From Gorsachius magnificus (Eukaryota; Chordata; Aves; Pelecaniformes; Ardeidae): a DNA stretch of 64,000 bases. The notes under the pieces were generated by a model that saw nothing but the letters and a program-made list of their open reading frames with translations, did no database searches and was not told the origin of the DNA. The position numbers were made by a program, and so were the translations under genes. The stretch's first letter is position 1. Each line of letters starts with the position of its first letter. This document shows, piece after piece, positions 48,501 through 62,300 of this stretch. Location of the stretch: the NCBI GenBank assembly GCA_034008185.1, contig CM067082.1, positions 86,427,684-86,491,683 of the forward strand, read 5' to 3'.

Positions 48501-51500
48501 AGGCTGGGAGGTTTCTATTTTTTTGTCTCTGAACTAAATGACAGAGTAGAAACCCCCAGTGACCAGCAGAAAGCCCATCTATTTGAATGATTAAATCAAG
48601 ATGCCCACCACTTGCAGTGGCTGAGGGCAGAAGCAGCACATACTGAGCAAGAAACAAGAAAGTGTTAGAGGGCTACAATTTTAGGTAACTCCCAGCATGG
48701 TCATACCAGCATGGCTTACAAAATCCAACCTAAAATTATGTTTGTGGGTTTTTTTCTTCTCAGAAATATTCTTACCCTCTTTAGAAACCATTCTAATAGC
48801 AAAAGAAAATTCCTAATTTGATGTCTAATGATTCAACTTATTTATGTAGAGAAGAGCAAGGCTGGGCCGCAAACAGTCAGCCAAGCAAAGCAGACAACTG
48901 AAGAAACATATCTGGAATAAATGCTTCAGGAAGAAGCAGCCTCCTTTGGTAATCACATTAACCTGAACAGCCAAAGGGACATTTTGCCTAAGCCTCAGGC
49001 TGTGGAATTTCATTTAGTTTTTCTTCACCGCTTTCATCACCTGTTTTCAGGGTTACATGTTTGAAATCAGTTACCCAACTCCACATCTGGGCTCACAAAT
49101 AAATGTTTCTGTCATTTATCCCAGTTAACCCTGCCACATTTTCTAAAGAGCCCACAGGGTTAGGTACAATAAAAGCTGTAATGGAAGAGTCTCAGCTGAA
49201 ATATTCAAAAGTGAATTGAGGTACTTAATGATCATCTTAATTTTCTGTAAGTGCACAGCACTCGCCTTAAGCAAAGGAGGCTCTTCTGAGAGCAGAAGTT
49301 GAGCAATTGATATCACAGATGGTTTTTAACATGTTGGTCCATAGCCTGAAAAACGCAGCTTATATTTTTAAAACACGGACATATCTAATGAACTTGTTTA
49401 ATATTAGGCATCACAGCAAACATGAGGTGGAAGTCACAGAAGAGAACGTGATAGGATACAGACATAGAAGATGGTGGGAACGTACTGCGAGCCAACTCGC
49501 GTGTTTTAGGCCAAAATTTAGTATTGCCTAAACCCAGAGTTTTCATTTAGCCCATTATAAAGATCCACAAAGTCACAAACTTCACAGCTAGCTCAAAACC
49601 TGTGAGCAGGGCTGAACTTCCACCAAATTTAGGGGGTGGCAGAATTTACTTTTCATTCTAAATCTCTCACAAACAGATACATGTACATATGTAAATACAT
49701 ATGCACCATTATATATTCACTTTTCACAAGTTTAGCTGTACCTTAAAGCAGGAGGATGCTTTAAAAATGCATTAAGCTTGGCAGCTGGAAAAAAAAGAAA
49801 AAGTCTGATCTAACATTTCAGAGTACAGACGATTTCACCTCAACTTTAGAGAGATATTGAACATCTGCCATGGGAGATCAAGAACATCATTGCCAGGAGA
49901 TAGAAAAAGCCAGTAGACGAAAGCAGAGGGTTTCTGAAATATTGGTAGATTATTGAAACATTAACTATAGTTGACCGACATGCAAGGACTGAAACTAGAA
50001 GTACAAGAAGCTGTGTTGCAAGAATGGTGTATTTTGTTTAAACAGGACTTGGCATTACCTCCCTCTGTGGGCTGTTAAGTTACTATTCCAGTACAAAACT
50101 ACTTTCAACAAGAAAAAAAAAAAAATAGAGTTCCTGCAAAACTAAGGTTTTTGTCTTGTTGCCACTCACGTAATCAGAAGCTTGCTCTCCCACCCACTGT
50201 GACCTATGCCAGCCACATCTCTCCTCATGCTTCCAGGGAATTTTAACCTCGAGGCTGCGGTGTTTTGTCACTCTGCCGCAGGGCAATGGCGACAAGGTTT
50301 TGCTGCAGCACAGCAAAGGCACATCCCCAGAATGCAGAAACGTGCTGTAGCAGCACATCGCAAAAGAATTACTTATTCCTGGGGGCAAGTACCAAAAGGT
50401 CTTAACCTCAGGAGTTAGGTGTACTAGGACCAAACACTGGCAAGCAAGTTATTATTTTATTCCCCCGCACAGCAGAGAATATGATTAGTAGATTTGTCCG
50501 ATCCCTCAGCTGCTTGTCAAAGGCTGATCACAAGCTAGTACTGTTCAAAACTTCCAACATTCAGACTGGAGGTAAGAGGATCAGAAATGCAGCAGGCCAG
50601 ATTCAGAGAGACTGACAGAGCCTAAAAATGCACGCACACAGCATTTTACCTTAGGTGCACTCATTTCCAAAGCAAAATCATCAATCCCACAGACACCAAA
50701 CTCAAAACATGCTTTGAAAAAATTCTAAATAGCAACATTACATCACTGCAGCTATTCCTGGGCTGTGAGATGTAAAAAAAGAAGAGCGTTGGAAATTTCA
50801 CTATCAAACCTATTCATTAAAACACTCTTTTCTTACCTCACCACACTGTCCCACTTGGGATTAGCAAAAACAGTGAGGTTGACAGGATTAGGACACTCCC
50901 CTGGAACACGACTATCCTGTTAGAGCAAACACCATGCGGTGTTCATTCCCTTTACCTCACGCACAGTTTCTTGGCACAGGTCTTCAGTACAAGTCTGCTG
51001 CTCCTCGCATCAGTGTAGAACACGAGCAAACTCATTGAAATGCAAGCATCCCATTTTCAGATCTCTAACTAGTGTAAGGCCCCCAGGACACAGGCTGCTT
51101 TATATCACTACTGTGGTCTGCTGATCTGTGTAGCCCACAGATGCTCTGAAGCCACGAGCTCACGTAAAAGGAAGCAAGCGAGTCACTCCTCAGCTTGATA
51201 ACTGGCCTTTCACCTTCAGGCTGTTGTAGTACCAAAGAAAATAATGGGAATACGCTAAAAGTATGCCACTTTACTCCTCAGCAGCGTATCCAAAACAGCA
51301 CAAGAGACCAAGACTGCTGATGGGGTTGCAGGATTTTGCATCAGACTTGGGACAGGTGGCATGGCTGGTTACTGCAGCTCCGTGAGGGGCAGCAACTTTC
51401 CCATCAGGGAAAATTAAATTCTTTTCAATCATGTAATCACACCCTAACAGGGCCAGAAGCAGCAGTGCTGACCACTAGGAACAGCCAAAGCCCAAAGAGA

Positions 51501-53074
51501 CATTGCCCACATTCCCACAGGCGATGGCTCTGGGTGTGGTTTGGGAGCAGCATATGGGGATGGAGTCAGTATTCCCTAAGCCCACCCCTCACGGCCAGGC
51601 TTGGTGGGTTTGAATGGATGAGGAAGCCATACCATTCACCAGAGAACTGGGCCCAGCTGGAAAATTAGGTCTTATCTGTTTATGACTAGCAAGGCAGACA
51701 TTTTCACTAGAAACCACCTTCTGGAGGCGGGCAGACACCTTACTGCAGTCAGCTGCATGAGCTGATTTAAAACAGTACATGGGTCCCTTCCAGTGTCCCT
51801 ATGATTTTAGATCCTAGAGCTTGCTATTTAACAGGTCTTCACGACACGACTTCTCTACATGTCTGTAACACGTACACTCTAGTTCCACATTTCTCTTTTC
51901 TTTCAGTTGCCAAACAGCCCTTTCTCCACACCTCCAAAAAAATAAAAATAACAAAGCCAACCCCGCTTATTTTAAATGGCAACTTCATGCAAGGTTTCAA
52001 CCCAGGGTTATTTTTTTTCTACCAGTTGTTTCTTTGAGAACAGATGGCATTTGCAATGGTTCAGGATATATCCTATTTTTAAGTGTCATGTGTTTTTACT
52101 CTTCTGCAGTGGACTTAGCAGTCAGAGGAAAATGCCACAATAGCTGGGCTTTTTACACGATGAACAAACCACACTGTCTCATGCCACCCAGGAAATTATC
52201 TCCCATTGCAAGTGCCCAGCAGCCATCCTGCTCTGTGTCCACCCTTCTGGTGCAACATTTCCTGCCAGCACTCGATAAGGAACAACCTGCATCCGGTGGT
52301 GCCGACTCAGCAGAGCACTCAAACATTGACACAACAAAACTGGCAGTGAGAAAGTTCAAATAGAAGTTATGTACCACAGCATGATGTGGCATTGCAGGGG
52401 AACAGTCCCATCTTCCACCACAAAATTCAATACAATGAAAATGTCCCATATGCTGCTTGATTCTCTTTTTGGTAGTTTTTTCCCCCCATACATACCGCAT
52501 TTTGACAAGGTAACAGCTCTCCCAGAACAGGAGTAGCAATGAAAAATGGAGTCAGGAACTGACATACTATTTAGGTTTGTCATTTCTTATACTGGAAATT
52601 CATAGGACAGTCAGCCTTACGCTGCAAGTAACTGCGAGCTCACATTGCCTCTATTTTGATCGATCTGCACAAGAACCCACTCCTATAATGGAAAGCCAGC
52701 TAGCAAAATCTGAGCTTCAGCTTTTAAACCCTGCCAGAGAGATCAGGCCAGGTTTTGGGTAAATGGCCCTTGGGTCAAAGCTGGCTTCTACCCAGAAGAG
52801 CAGAAAGTTCATACAGGTTTACAAAAGCTCACATGGATGTATCTGAAGTTAGTATTTGGAAGTAGTCATATGAACAGGGAACAAAATGTTGTTGTGAATG
52901 CTTACAAAGGGAAGATGCACAGCCACAGTGACTCATTCACCAAGGAAGCACAAAAGCTGGCATCTACGCTCCCCAGCCAAAGGCCTCTGGGTTGCCTCTT
53001 CCACCGGTACCAGGAGTACCTTCACTTTGGTTCATGCTCCTGCTTAATTTCCTTTTTTTTTTTTCCTTTGTCAG
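42586..53074. other. Noncoding stretch, no gene supported
   Basis: The segment is AT-rich with frames up to about 150 codons that lack splice or domain support (for example 48199-48657 minus). A run of A lies at 43858-43871. The stretch at about 45000-45200 contains an octamer site and an even AT-rich texture that may be a conserved noncoding element. The 114-codon + frame at 47517-47861 has no recognised motif. Confidence 0.4.
45159..45166 (+). promoter_or_regulatory. Octamer site ATGCAAAT
   Basis: This is the full consensus for POU/OCT factors, preceded by CATT, half of a SOX-type site as in composite SOX-OCT elements. It lies in AT-rich noncoding DNA with no nearby gene. A single eight-base match can occur by chance in 64 kb. 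Confidence 0.3.
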
Positions 53075-53275
53075 TCTGAGAGCTGAAGCAGTGACAGCTC
53101 AAAGGCGGCCATGTCTCGGGCAGCTCTGGCTGCCTCCCTCACTGCCACCCCCTCGGAGTTCAGCAAGCCCTGTGAGGAACCACACTGCAAAGGCTCGTGT
53201 CAGGGGCTTGAGTCAATTGCACTGGGATGGATCCCCCTCAAAAAGACTTTGAAATTCAAGAGAAAGGAAAATTGA
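53075..53275 (+). CDS. Candidate exon with 54-codon frame
   Basis: A strong acceptor (a run of 12 T then 'cctttgtcag', ending at 53074) precedes a GC-richer stretch. ATG at 53111, in fair Kozak context (gcggccATGt), opens 54 codons to TGA at 53275, beginning MSRAALAASLTATPSEFSKP and including EEPHCKGSCQGLESIALGW. An in-frame stop four codons into the exon means the frame starts at this ATG. It would be a small soluble protein with three cysteines, unrecognised. It may equally be chance in a GC pocket; no partner exon was found. Confidence 0.2.
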
Positions 53276-55960
53276 ATCAAGCTGGGATCAGACTTAATGT
53301 TTGAATCCAAACAGGAGCAATCTGAAACTGAGGAAGGGGAACTTTCCACACATGTGCTTCACACCAAGTCAGCAGGCAGGGGCGGGAAGTCTCTGACTTT
53401 TTGCCGCTAGTGCCAACAATGAAGATATTCATCTGGGACACTGAAGACGAGGGTTCTCCTTTCTAATGAAATATGAGCAGGATATGATCTTCTTAAAAGA
53501 ATTTCTCACCTGCTAGACTACTCTGAAGTCCTGGCTTTTGAATCTTGCCTGGTTCCTCTTCACCTAACATGCTAAAACCGGGTATTTCTGTTCCCCACTA
53601 AGAGCCCTGGCTGGTACGATATCAAGTTAATTCTCACTCTCTTTGGCCCCATGAATATGTATTGTTTGCCAAAACACCAAACTGATTTTCAGTTCTGTTT
53701 TTATCCCGTCTCTCAGAACAATGTGAGATTTTTAGATGCCTACAACATTTGGAAAAACAGAATGGAAACATTTCTGAGAAATTTACTGTTTACTTATTTC
53801 TGCATAGTTTCTTTAAATCAACACTTCTCAGAGAAGTCTCGGAAGGAAACACAATAAGACATATTCCTAGAAAACTGAAGCTGCTGCTGCTACACCATAA
53901 ATATCATAGGCAAAAATAATAAAACCTCTTGGGTACCCTTCCAACCAACTTACACAGTCCATTCCCTTAATGCCAGAGTTTAATGTTTCTGCCATTAGGC
54001 TGAGTCCCCACGGTATGTCACCGTAAGCTTGAGTGAGCACATACGAGACTTGCTAGTAGGATAAATGGCCTTCTGGTCTCACATATGCTTATTTCCTTGC
54101 TATTTTTCCACAGTACTTAAAACAGCCAGTCTTGCCAGATACTGATCTCCATACTAGTGCTGTTTTGTACCACATTGCTTTGAATTTGTGAGGGTACTCG
54201 TCAAAGAAGGTGTGCTCAAGTTCAGGAATAAAGTCAGTCTTAAGAAATCCCATAACTGCAGAGAGCAAAAAAACTGAATGAAAGACCATTTTCAGGCAGA
54301 CTGCAGAGGCTACTTCACTCCCTTTCAGAAAGACCAGGCACATAGTCCATACTCCTCAGTTCAAATTATTGCAAATTCCAGCCCCCAAAAGTCAGGAGAT
54401 GCGGATTGTATACTCCAGGATCCAATGTTTAGTTGTGTAGTATTTTTCCACAGTTTCCAGCCTCATTCAGTGCCTAGGATGAATTCTGCTTTGGACACAA
54501 GAGGGGCATATTAAAGTGGACTCTGGTCTGATAGGACTCACAGTCGCAGAAGTTGAGAGATGTGTGATGCTTCCCTTTGATGATAAACCTGGAGATAAGG
54601 TGGCTTTACAAATGAAAGGTATCAGGGATTGCCTTCCTGCATACACACACAGGAGCTGAAGACTTCATAGCGCAGAGCAAGAGCCCCTCTTCTTGCCCTA
54701 AATTTCCTCCTGCAAGGTCATTAGGAGAGCATGGTGGCAGAGGAGGGAAGAAAAACTGCCTATGTGCCAAGTCCCGTAGATGGGAACCTCTGGGGCTGAC
54801 TGTAAAAGGGTGAAAGGAGTCCACAGGGAAGATATGGAAATGGTTTGGGTTTTTCGGAGGAGCTTTTCTTGTTCAGGCCCAGAGGTCCTCACCCTCAAAC
54901 GGAGCAGTGGAGAGAGGAGCTGACAGTAAAAAGTGCCCACACAGTCAACATCAGAGACAGGGGCACAGCCAAAACACCTGATACAGGGACAAGCTGTAAT
55001 CCCAACAGCAGATTTGTCTGAGCTGTCTCCCAAATTGCCTGGGAAAGAGTGGGTTTGTAGTACTGGCAATTCTGTGCCACCCTGGAAAACAAGATTTGCA
55101 CCCTTCTCTGGGCATAGCTTTCCTACATCCCAGAGTTTCCTAAGACCCTTCCTAAGCCAGCATCCTAAATGTACCCATGTTTCACATTTTTCAGATGTCC
55201 AGTTTGGGACCTTTGTCACATGGTTAACGCATAACAATTCCCACCTCCCACTGGTCAGGTCAACAGGAGCTGTGCTTTAAATGCAAATACAAGAAGAGAA
55301 CAAAATGCGAAGTACTCTGGTCCCCCATATCCCAGATACAGAATCCAAAAGGATTGGGCACATCAGGCAGTAACAGCTTTAACACCTGCATCTCAGAGGT
55401 TCACATAGCAGATGGGGTTAACACCACCTCACCTCCTGGAATGCTAGCTGCAGGCAGAAATCCATCTATGTTCATGAACAGCTTAGAAACTACGGTCAAA
55501 GTATTTGCAGTCCCTCAGGAAAGTCTGTATTCACTGCGGGGTTCAGAGGATATGTATGAAGTAAAGTAAAGGAGAATAAAAGGAAATGAAAAAGCACCAT
55601 CCATCTTGACTGAGGTGAGAAGTCCAAAGTGAGAAAATACAGTGTGACCACATACTCGAAGACTGTCTTAATGCAAACACACCCAGCAGAGGAAAAGGAT
55701 GGGGAGACAACCTGGGGCTTGGGACAGCTGACTTCAAATCAGACATATCTGGACATTTAGCTTTCAGTGCACAGACATACAAACACACGCATACGTATGC
55801 TGAAAATCGATCCAGACACCTCCTATTGCCACCAGATAAAAATATATATTTATATGCTACCAAATTTGCAGCCCAGGTTACTCTAACCTTAGCTTCCCTT
55901 CTGTGTGGACATAACTCATACGCAGTATACTTAAATAGCCCTAGGCAGTGAATTAAAAAT
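53276..55960. other. Noncoding stretch, no gene supported
   Basis: The longest frame, 179 codons on minus at 54698-55237, overlaps open frames on the other strand and shows no domain. A CR1-like 'acccttccaacca' at about 53936-53948 is too short to call. Nothing else recognised. Confidence 0.4.
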
Positions 55961-55965
55961 ACTGT

Positions 55966-55971
55966 TTTATT
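55966..55971 (-). terminator. Poly(A) signal AATAAA
   Basis: The minus strand reads GTAAATAAAACAG. It lies about 290 bases past the stop codon of the candidate terminal exon at 56261-56398 and would end its 3' UTR near 55945. AATAAA is frequent in AT-rich DNA, so its weight depends on that exon. Confidence 0.25.
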
Positions 55972-56260
55972 TACAATTCTGTAGCAAATGTTTCACTGTA
56001 GATATATGTCAACCTTTGCATTAAATATTCATCATTTGATGGTTTGCTCCTGCTGCCATAAGGCAATACAGTGGCAGTACTGGTGCTTAGGTAACAATGC
56101 CTTCGAATTACTGAGAGTACCTTTCTCTGCAATAAGGCAATAAATTCCAACTTATTTGCCAGGAATATATATTTTGAAGATCACCTGATTTTCATTTTAA
56201 GCAGCACTTTGACCTAAAGTTCACTGTCAGGTACGTAAGCCTCTTTGATGTTCCAGTCAT

Positions 56261-56398
56261 CTAGTTCACTCCGAGGATCGTTTCAATCTGTAGCACTCCA
56301 AGGGGTTTGCAGGCACTGTCCACATCTGTCAGGGGTGTACAGACTTTTGCAGAGCAGGGGCTCCCTTTCTTGAGAAGCCACTTTGAGCCAGATACTCC
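56261..56398 (-). CDS. Candidate terminal coding exon
   Basis: The minus strand has an acceptor ending 'attgttttattgtag' and then, in phase 0, 45 codons to TAG at 56261. The peptide starts GVSGSKWLLKKGSPCSAKVC and ends GVLQIETILGVN, with three cysteines. An AATAAA follows at 55966-55971, giving a plausible 3' UTR. Another frame of the same exon is also open for 38 codons, so the frame choice is uncertain. No upstream exon between 56.4 and 64 kb fits convincingly. The product is not recognised. Confidence 0.28.
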   Translation of the reverse strand, partial: GVSGSKWLLKKGSPCSAKVCTPLTDVDSACKPLGVLQIETILGVN

Positions 56399-59300
56399 CT
56401 ACAATAAAACAATTGCACATTTAAAAGTAAGTATGAACCCACCTTGCATACCACAATCCTAAATTTTGAAGAGGTCAAATAGGCATCTTTTTATGTAAAA
56501 AAAAAAAAAGTACATAGATAAAAACATATACTGCCTCACTCACTACTGAAGTACCAGCCAGTGCATACACTTTTCATATAGTCTTAATGAAAGATACTGC
56601 TTTTGTGCTGGACTTGGAGCTAAACTGTGTAGCTGGAGAGCCTGGAAACATTTCTGCCAAGTTTTAGTTGTTCTAGAGAGATATTTTTTCCAAAGCTTCT
56701 CCTTTGTTTCTTTCCCGTGGGGCTTGCTCAGTCACCCACAAAAGCAGGGAGTTGAATTTCCTGGACCAAAACTGAACAAGGTCTTACTTCAGGTGCTTAC
56801 ATAGATGCAACTTGAAGCGGTGACACCCGAAATTTCACCACAGTCAACAACAGAGCTCCAGTGACCTGGGTTTTTCTCTTCATGTCTGAAGTGCCACATG
56901 AGGGTTATTACACTGAAGACAGTCAGGGAGCAGTTTACACTAATGTATTTTCCTTAGCAGTTGGGATAGGTTACAAGAAAGGCTTGCATTCAGCAACCAC
57001 AGCTGAGCTGACTGATGAGAGCTTACTTGGTCAACCACAATAAATTAATAATTTACAACCATACAGAAATATTTCTAAAAACAGATGCATAAGACGGTTA
57101 AAGACAATGCTGTCTTTAACGCTGCCTCTTAGAACAGCAAAGGAGAACCCTTTGCCTTTTATAGCCACTAGCAGAAATTCACTTATAACCCTGTATTTGC
57201 CAGTCTCTGATACTCTGCCACCACTTTCTGCCAGTGAAACCACTATGGCAGTGTCAGATGACTGTTGTGACATTAATTAGTGGAATCTGCATTAAAAATG
57301 GTCAACATATTCCCCCCTACAAATAATTCTATAATCTGGGAGGTGGGGGGGAAGGAAGGAAGTGCTTAGAAAGATCACCACCCGAGCAAGCCTTGCCTGG
57401 GATGTTTGTTCCAAGCCAGTCACGTTGCCCTGCCCTGCTGCTTTTGGGAGTAATGACATCCATCTTACAGCCAATTACAAAATTATTTCTGGCTTTCAAA
57501 CTCTCACAGAAATACTTTCCATTCTGTTCCTGAAACCAATCGATACTGCAGCATCCACAACGGTTTCTAATACAACTGCCTGAGAGTATGTGTAGGCACT
57601 GGGGGAGGATTACCAGAAAATGATACCTTTCCAGCTGGAACATAACATTTTCTGCCCAGTTCTGTTTAGCGCTCTGCTTCAGCCTCTGAGTACACTGCTG
57701 AGACTGTATTTCTCTTTCAGTAAGAGTCCTTACTGAAGAGACAAGTCATGAAATGAGATGGTGAAAGTTGGACACATCCTTTAGAAAACCACTCTGAATT
57801 GATGCTTATGCTATGCAGAGGGTTCTGTCTCCAAAAACCCCAAGGAGGTTTCCCTTCTCTAGCTTGCTGCGCAGTCCCAATGTTGTAGAACATCTTGTTG
57901 AATCACAACCACTTTGTAAAGGGGAGTCAAATAGCTGACTTTAATTAATTATCAAGATTTATCAGCGTGGACAGAGAGGGTCAAAGCAATAAGGAGTCTG
58001 TCAGCCACAAGAAATACTGGCTCCAGAACCTCAGACTCATATCTTTGGGTGCCTGAATTTTTAATAAAGTTTTCTTCACATAACATAAATTCTATGTACT
58101 GTAATAAAATTTACTTTACTTTTACATTGAAATTCACTATAAACTGTTCCGACAATTTCCATACCGCCATGTATGGAATACATGTATGAAAATACAACCA
58201 CCCTGCATGCACTGCTGTCAGAGCTCCAAACAGTATCGCCACATCCCATGCATGGGAATACCAGGCACTCCTACAAAATCCAGCTCAGAGGACAGGGGAG
58301 GATGAGGAGGGTTATGGCCTCCAGCTGGGCTGCACCACAGGCTGGTAGCAGGGACTCCACCCATGTTCACACAGGCTACAAATCTTGCAGGATTTGAACA
58401 AGCCACCATGGTCAGTAAGGATTATGTCTATGTTCACTAGGAAAAAAGCATCCCCTTGAATGATGACCCCATACATCTCATCTCAGGCAGCTCCTGTTGT
58501 CAGAAGGTAAATCGCCAGGCAGGAGCAGGGACCACGAAAAGCAGCTGGCCCCAGTCTCACACATCCCTGATCCCTGTCCTGGCAGCGAACTTGATTTCCC
58601 CAGGCACTGGCAGAGGCAGAGCAAGCGATGGAGACACGACCATTTTGCTGTGCCCTTTGCAGGCTGCTGCCACCCAAGGCAACAGCCTACATCACCTATG
58701 CTCCCAGCTGGCCCTGTTTTGCAGTCAGTTCTCTGTTATGCCTTCAAATGCCTCTATCAGCACCTCAAAATAAGTCATGTAGGCCCCACCTAATATTCGG
58801 AGAGATTTTAACAGTTGCCTTGACTCATGGATCTGCAAACTAATTGCAAGCACCATCCAGGAACATTAAAGCCCACACACAATTGTGACAACTTTGATAT
58901 CATTGCTTAGAACATGGCCCACTTGAGTCATGCTTTAATTCAATCATTAGTATTTTCATGGAAAAAGGCGTATTTTCCCCCAACCCCATTTCACAGAGTG
59001 GGAAGCACACAGGAAGGATTTATTCCATGTAAAAATAAATTGCTAATTGCATGTCAGAAAATGGCTGTGGAAAACAGAAAAACATCAATTAGTCAGAGCA
59101 GCAAATCAACAAAAAGAGATTTTTTCCACATTTTAAAAAGAAATAGGTTATCTGCAAGCAATGGCTCCATTCCCCCTCCCCCCAAAGCAATCGCTGTATC
59201 CTCCTGTGTATGGAGTATACGTATCAAGTCTGATACACTGGTTTGATTACTGTGAGAATGAGCAAAACAATGAACTTTAACAGCCAAAGAGCCTTGAATT

Positions 59301-62300
59301 TGAACAGATGCCAATTCAACCTGTAGAGAGATATTCCACTGTGCCTCTGAAAATTTGCCCCAAAATAAAATAAATAAAAAATAAAAGAGAAAAATAGTCT
59401 TTCACACTTTTTTTTCCAAGAGGAGAAGAGAGGTTTTCCCTTTTTAATTAGTGACCTGAAGATGTCAGCTTGGCTCTTACACGTAAACATGCCATTAGCC
59501 TATGAGTTCAGGGCAATTATCTTGGTGAGTGTGACTAAATACAATCCAAGACCCCACAGTGAGAAAGAAGCCCATAAATCTCACTATTAAATTATTTACA
59601 TTGGTGTTACAGCCAGACATGCCTGTTGGGAGGGAATAACTTTAGCTGCCATGCTGCCTGCACGCTCAGGTTGTGAATGTGGGTCAAAGTCTCTGCCCCT
59701 CTGTCTTCACCACTTTTTCTCATGTGAGTGAGGATTATAGCCCACCCCATGGATGCAGATGCTTGCAGATGTGCCAGGGTAGTTAATACCCCCTCTTGCA
59801 CTGAATATGGTCCAGCCTTGACTCAGCCACCACTGAGAGGTGCAACAGCCTCCCTGCTCCCAAGACAGAATAAGCGCACTATGGATTTAGCCAATTTTTT
59901 TTCTTATTCTGGCAGGTTTTAATGAGGCTGGGAAAAAATAGTGAGCATAGATAATGAAAATGGTGGTTTGTGTGGAGAGTTAGTTCAGTATTAGTTTGAC
60001 AGAGGGATAAAATAGCAGACTGTGGATGGTGGGGTTTTCTGCTTCATCATCTATTTTTCTTACAATAGCAAACAACTAGCAAAGTGCTCATTAATGGATA
60101 GTGACAAGTAGTTTCCTGTGGTCTTAAAACAAATCATCAATTACAGAGAGTGTTTTCAGTTCTAGACGCTAAAAAACATTCAATACCATTCAGCTGGTTG
60201 CATGTTTTTCGGGTGACAAGAAATCCAAGAAGTGAAAAACATATATAAAGAGAGAGAAACTATTGTGCTTTCTCCAGACCAAGCATGCTTCAAAATAGCC
60301 CTCAGCTTAGGCCTAGATATTCAGCGTCCCCTTCAAAACAAATGGCTCTTTGAAGAGCTATAGCCTGATCTTCATTTGACCTGGTAACCTTTGTTCAGCA
60401 GGTCAGCAAAGGCTCGGGTCCCATAAAGCATAGCACAGAGTGGCAAGAAGGCCAGGCTTTAGCTTTAATGGATACTGCTAAGAAGGTTTGTTCTCATAAT
60501 TTTTTCTTTCCATTTTAACCCTTATGCACTGACAGGTCAAGAAAGAGGAGACTTCAAACAGGTTACAAAAAATCACTTATGAAAGGCTGGAACTTTTTCT
60601 GCCTCTAGAGTCACAGAGAACACCCCATCCTCCTAAACCAGCCCATTTTCCCTTCACTTGAAATGATCCTAGTGAGAAAACAGAAACCACATTCGCAAAT
60701 GTTATAGGACCGGTTCCTCGCTGTGATATGCAGAAAGGGGAACCAGTTGTACCACTGGAAACATGCAAAATAACAGCAGCCTAGAGCTGTATCACAAAAC
60801 AGACCATTGGCCATTATAGGGTATTTATAGCATCTAAAGTAACCAAGAAATCTTCCTGGATGTTCTTGCAGGAAATGTACAGGGTCTCAGGAAAAACACA
60901 GCTGCTGTATTTAAAGTAGTGACAGAAACGTGCTTCTGAGCTGTGGGCTCAGAGTGAACTATCTGGGCGTTCAAGTACATCTACACCTCTTACGCAATTA
61001 GAGGCGAGATTTGGAAAATGTGGCTTTAAAAAGTACAAGGCCATACCCAAGCAAGCTCTAGAGAGACTTTCCAATGCAAAAAACAAGTTCTAAATTCCCT
61101 TTCTGAAGCATACAGCCAGTCTGAGAGGCCTCTGTGTTAGGCATTAGCTAGTGTCATATGGTTCAGAAGCACACTTTGACAGCACAGCTGGGTTTTGTGC
61201 ATCTATCCTGTAGCCCAGCGTTAGAGCTGCCCATCAGCCACAGCCCAGAGCCCTAGAGCTCAATATGGGACTCAGACCTTTTTCAAAGTTTCATGGGGTT
61301 TGGATCCAGAGGTCCAATTTAGGACCAACCTCTAATCATCCATCCCCTCCTTCACCTCCTTCACACACACACCACCTTTACAATGGGTGAGCAGTACAGC
61401 TGTAATCTAAACTAGGTTGAAGAGGGTTCAACAAAAAAGAGCTGTGAGAAAGAAAGCTTTTTCTAGACAAGCGTAATGTAGATTCTTCTTCTTTTTAAAC
61501 ATGCTACATCCAAGTCCAGCAGGACAACAGCTGCCAACCCCTTGCACCCACCCCAGGTACTTGGAGACAAAAGTCCTGCCCATATTGCAGCCAAGCACCA
61601 TGCAGCAGTTACTCTTTCGTGCCGGCATAACGGTGGGTAAGCGTGCATGCAGCCATGGCTGCTGCCGGTGAGTTGTGTATGAGGCAGCTCGTGGGTCATG
61701 AAAGCTTTCTCTGCTCCCATAAAGCTACATCAGGGACTGATTTTATCTTTGCATGTGTATGTTTGTGGAACTTACAGAAAACGTGGAAACTTATGAAATA
61801 GAGCAAAAGGTGGTTTTCTACAAGTGGAAAGCTCTCTCCAGAAACCGACTTCTCGTGATGACAGAGCTACTCACATGCTTGCACTATTGTGCTCCTATTG
61901 CATGCTCAAACGATTCCCCCATCCCAGCTGTGTGCTCATGCCATGACCGATAAAGTAAGGCCTGTCAAGACATTTTGGATTCAGACCATCCTTATTATTC
62001 ACCCCAGCGGATATTATGTCTGTTAGATAGACCAGTGGTTTCACAGGAACTGCATCGGTTATCTTGCTACAGTATAACCACAGTGCCAACCACAAAGAAA
62101 ATATTTCCACCCATATAAATATTTAATACAAGCATTATCTTCATGTAGAAGAAAGGATAGCAGGGACCCCTTTGAGACTATCCTGAAGCACGCTAACTAC
62201 AACAGTACCAACTCACTTCAGTAGAGATTGTCCATACCTGCTATCTCTCAAAGCCAAGACTTATCAATATAAGTTTTATAACCTTATTCAGGGTGAGTTT

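Noticed and set aside
53930..53960. CR1-like 'acccttccaacca' string
   Set aside because: The match is too short and lacks the CR1 terminal octamers.
54698..55237. 179-codon minus frame
   Set aside because: Overlaps open frames on the opposite strand in locally GC-richer DNA and shows no recognisable motif or retroviral domain.
61895..62110. Minus frame with a hydrophobic start and acceptor-like border
   Set aside because: No donor, no partner exon and no poly(A) context; the peptide is not recognised.
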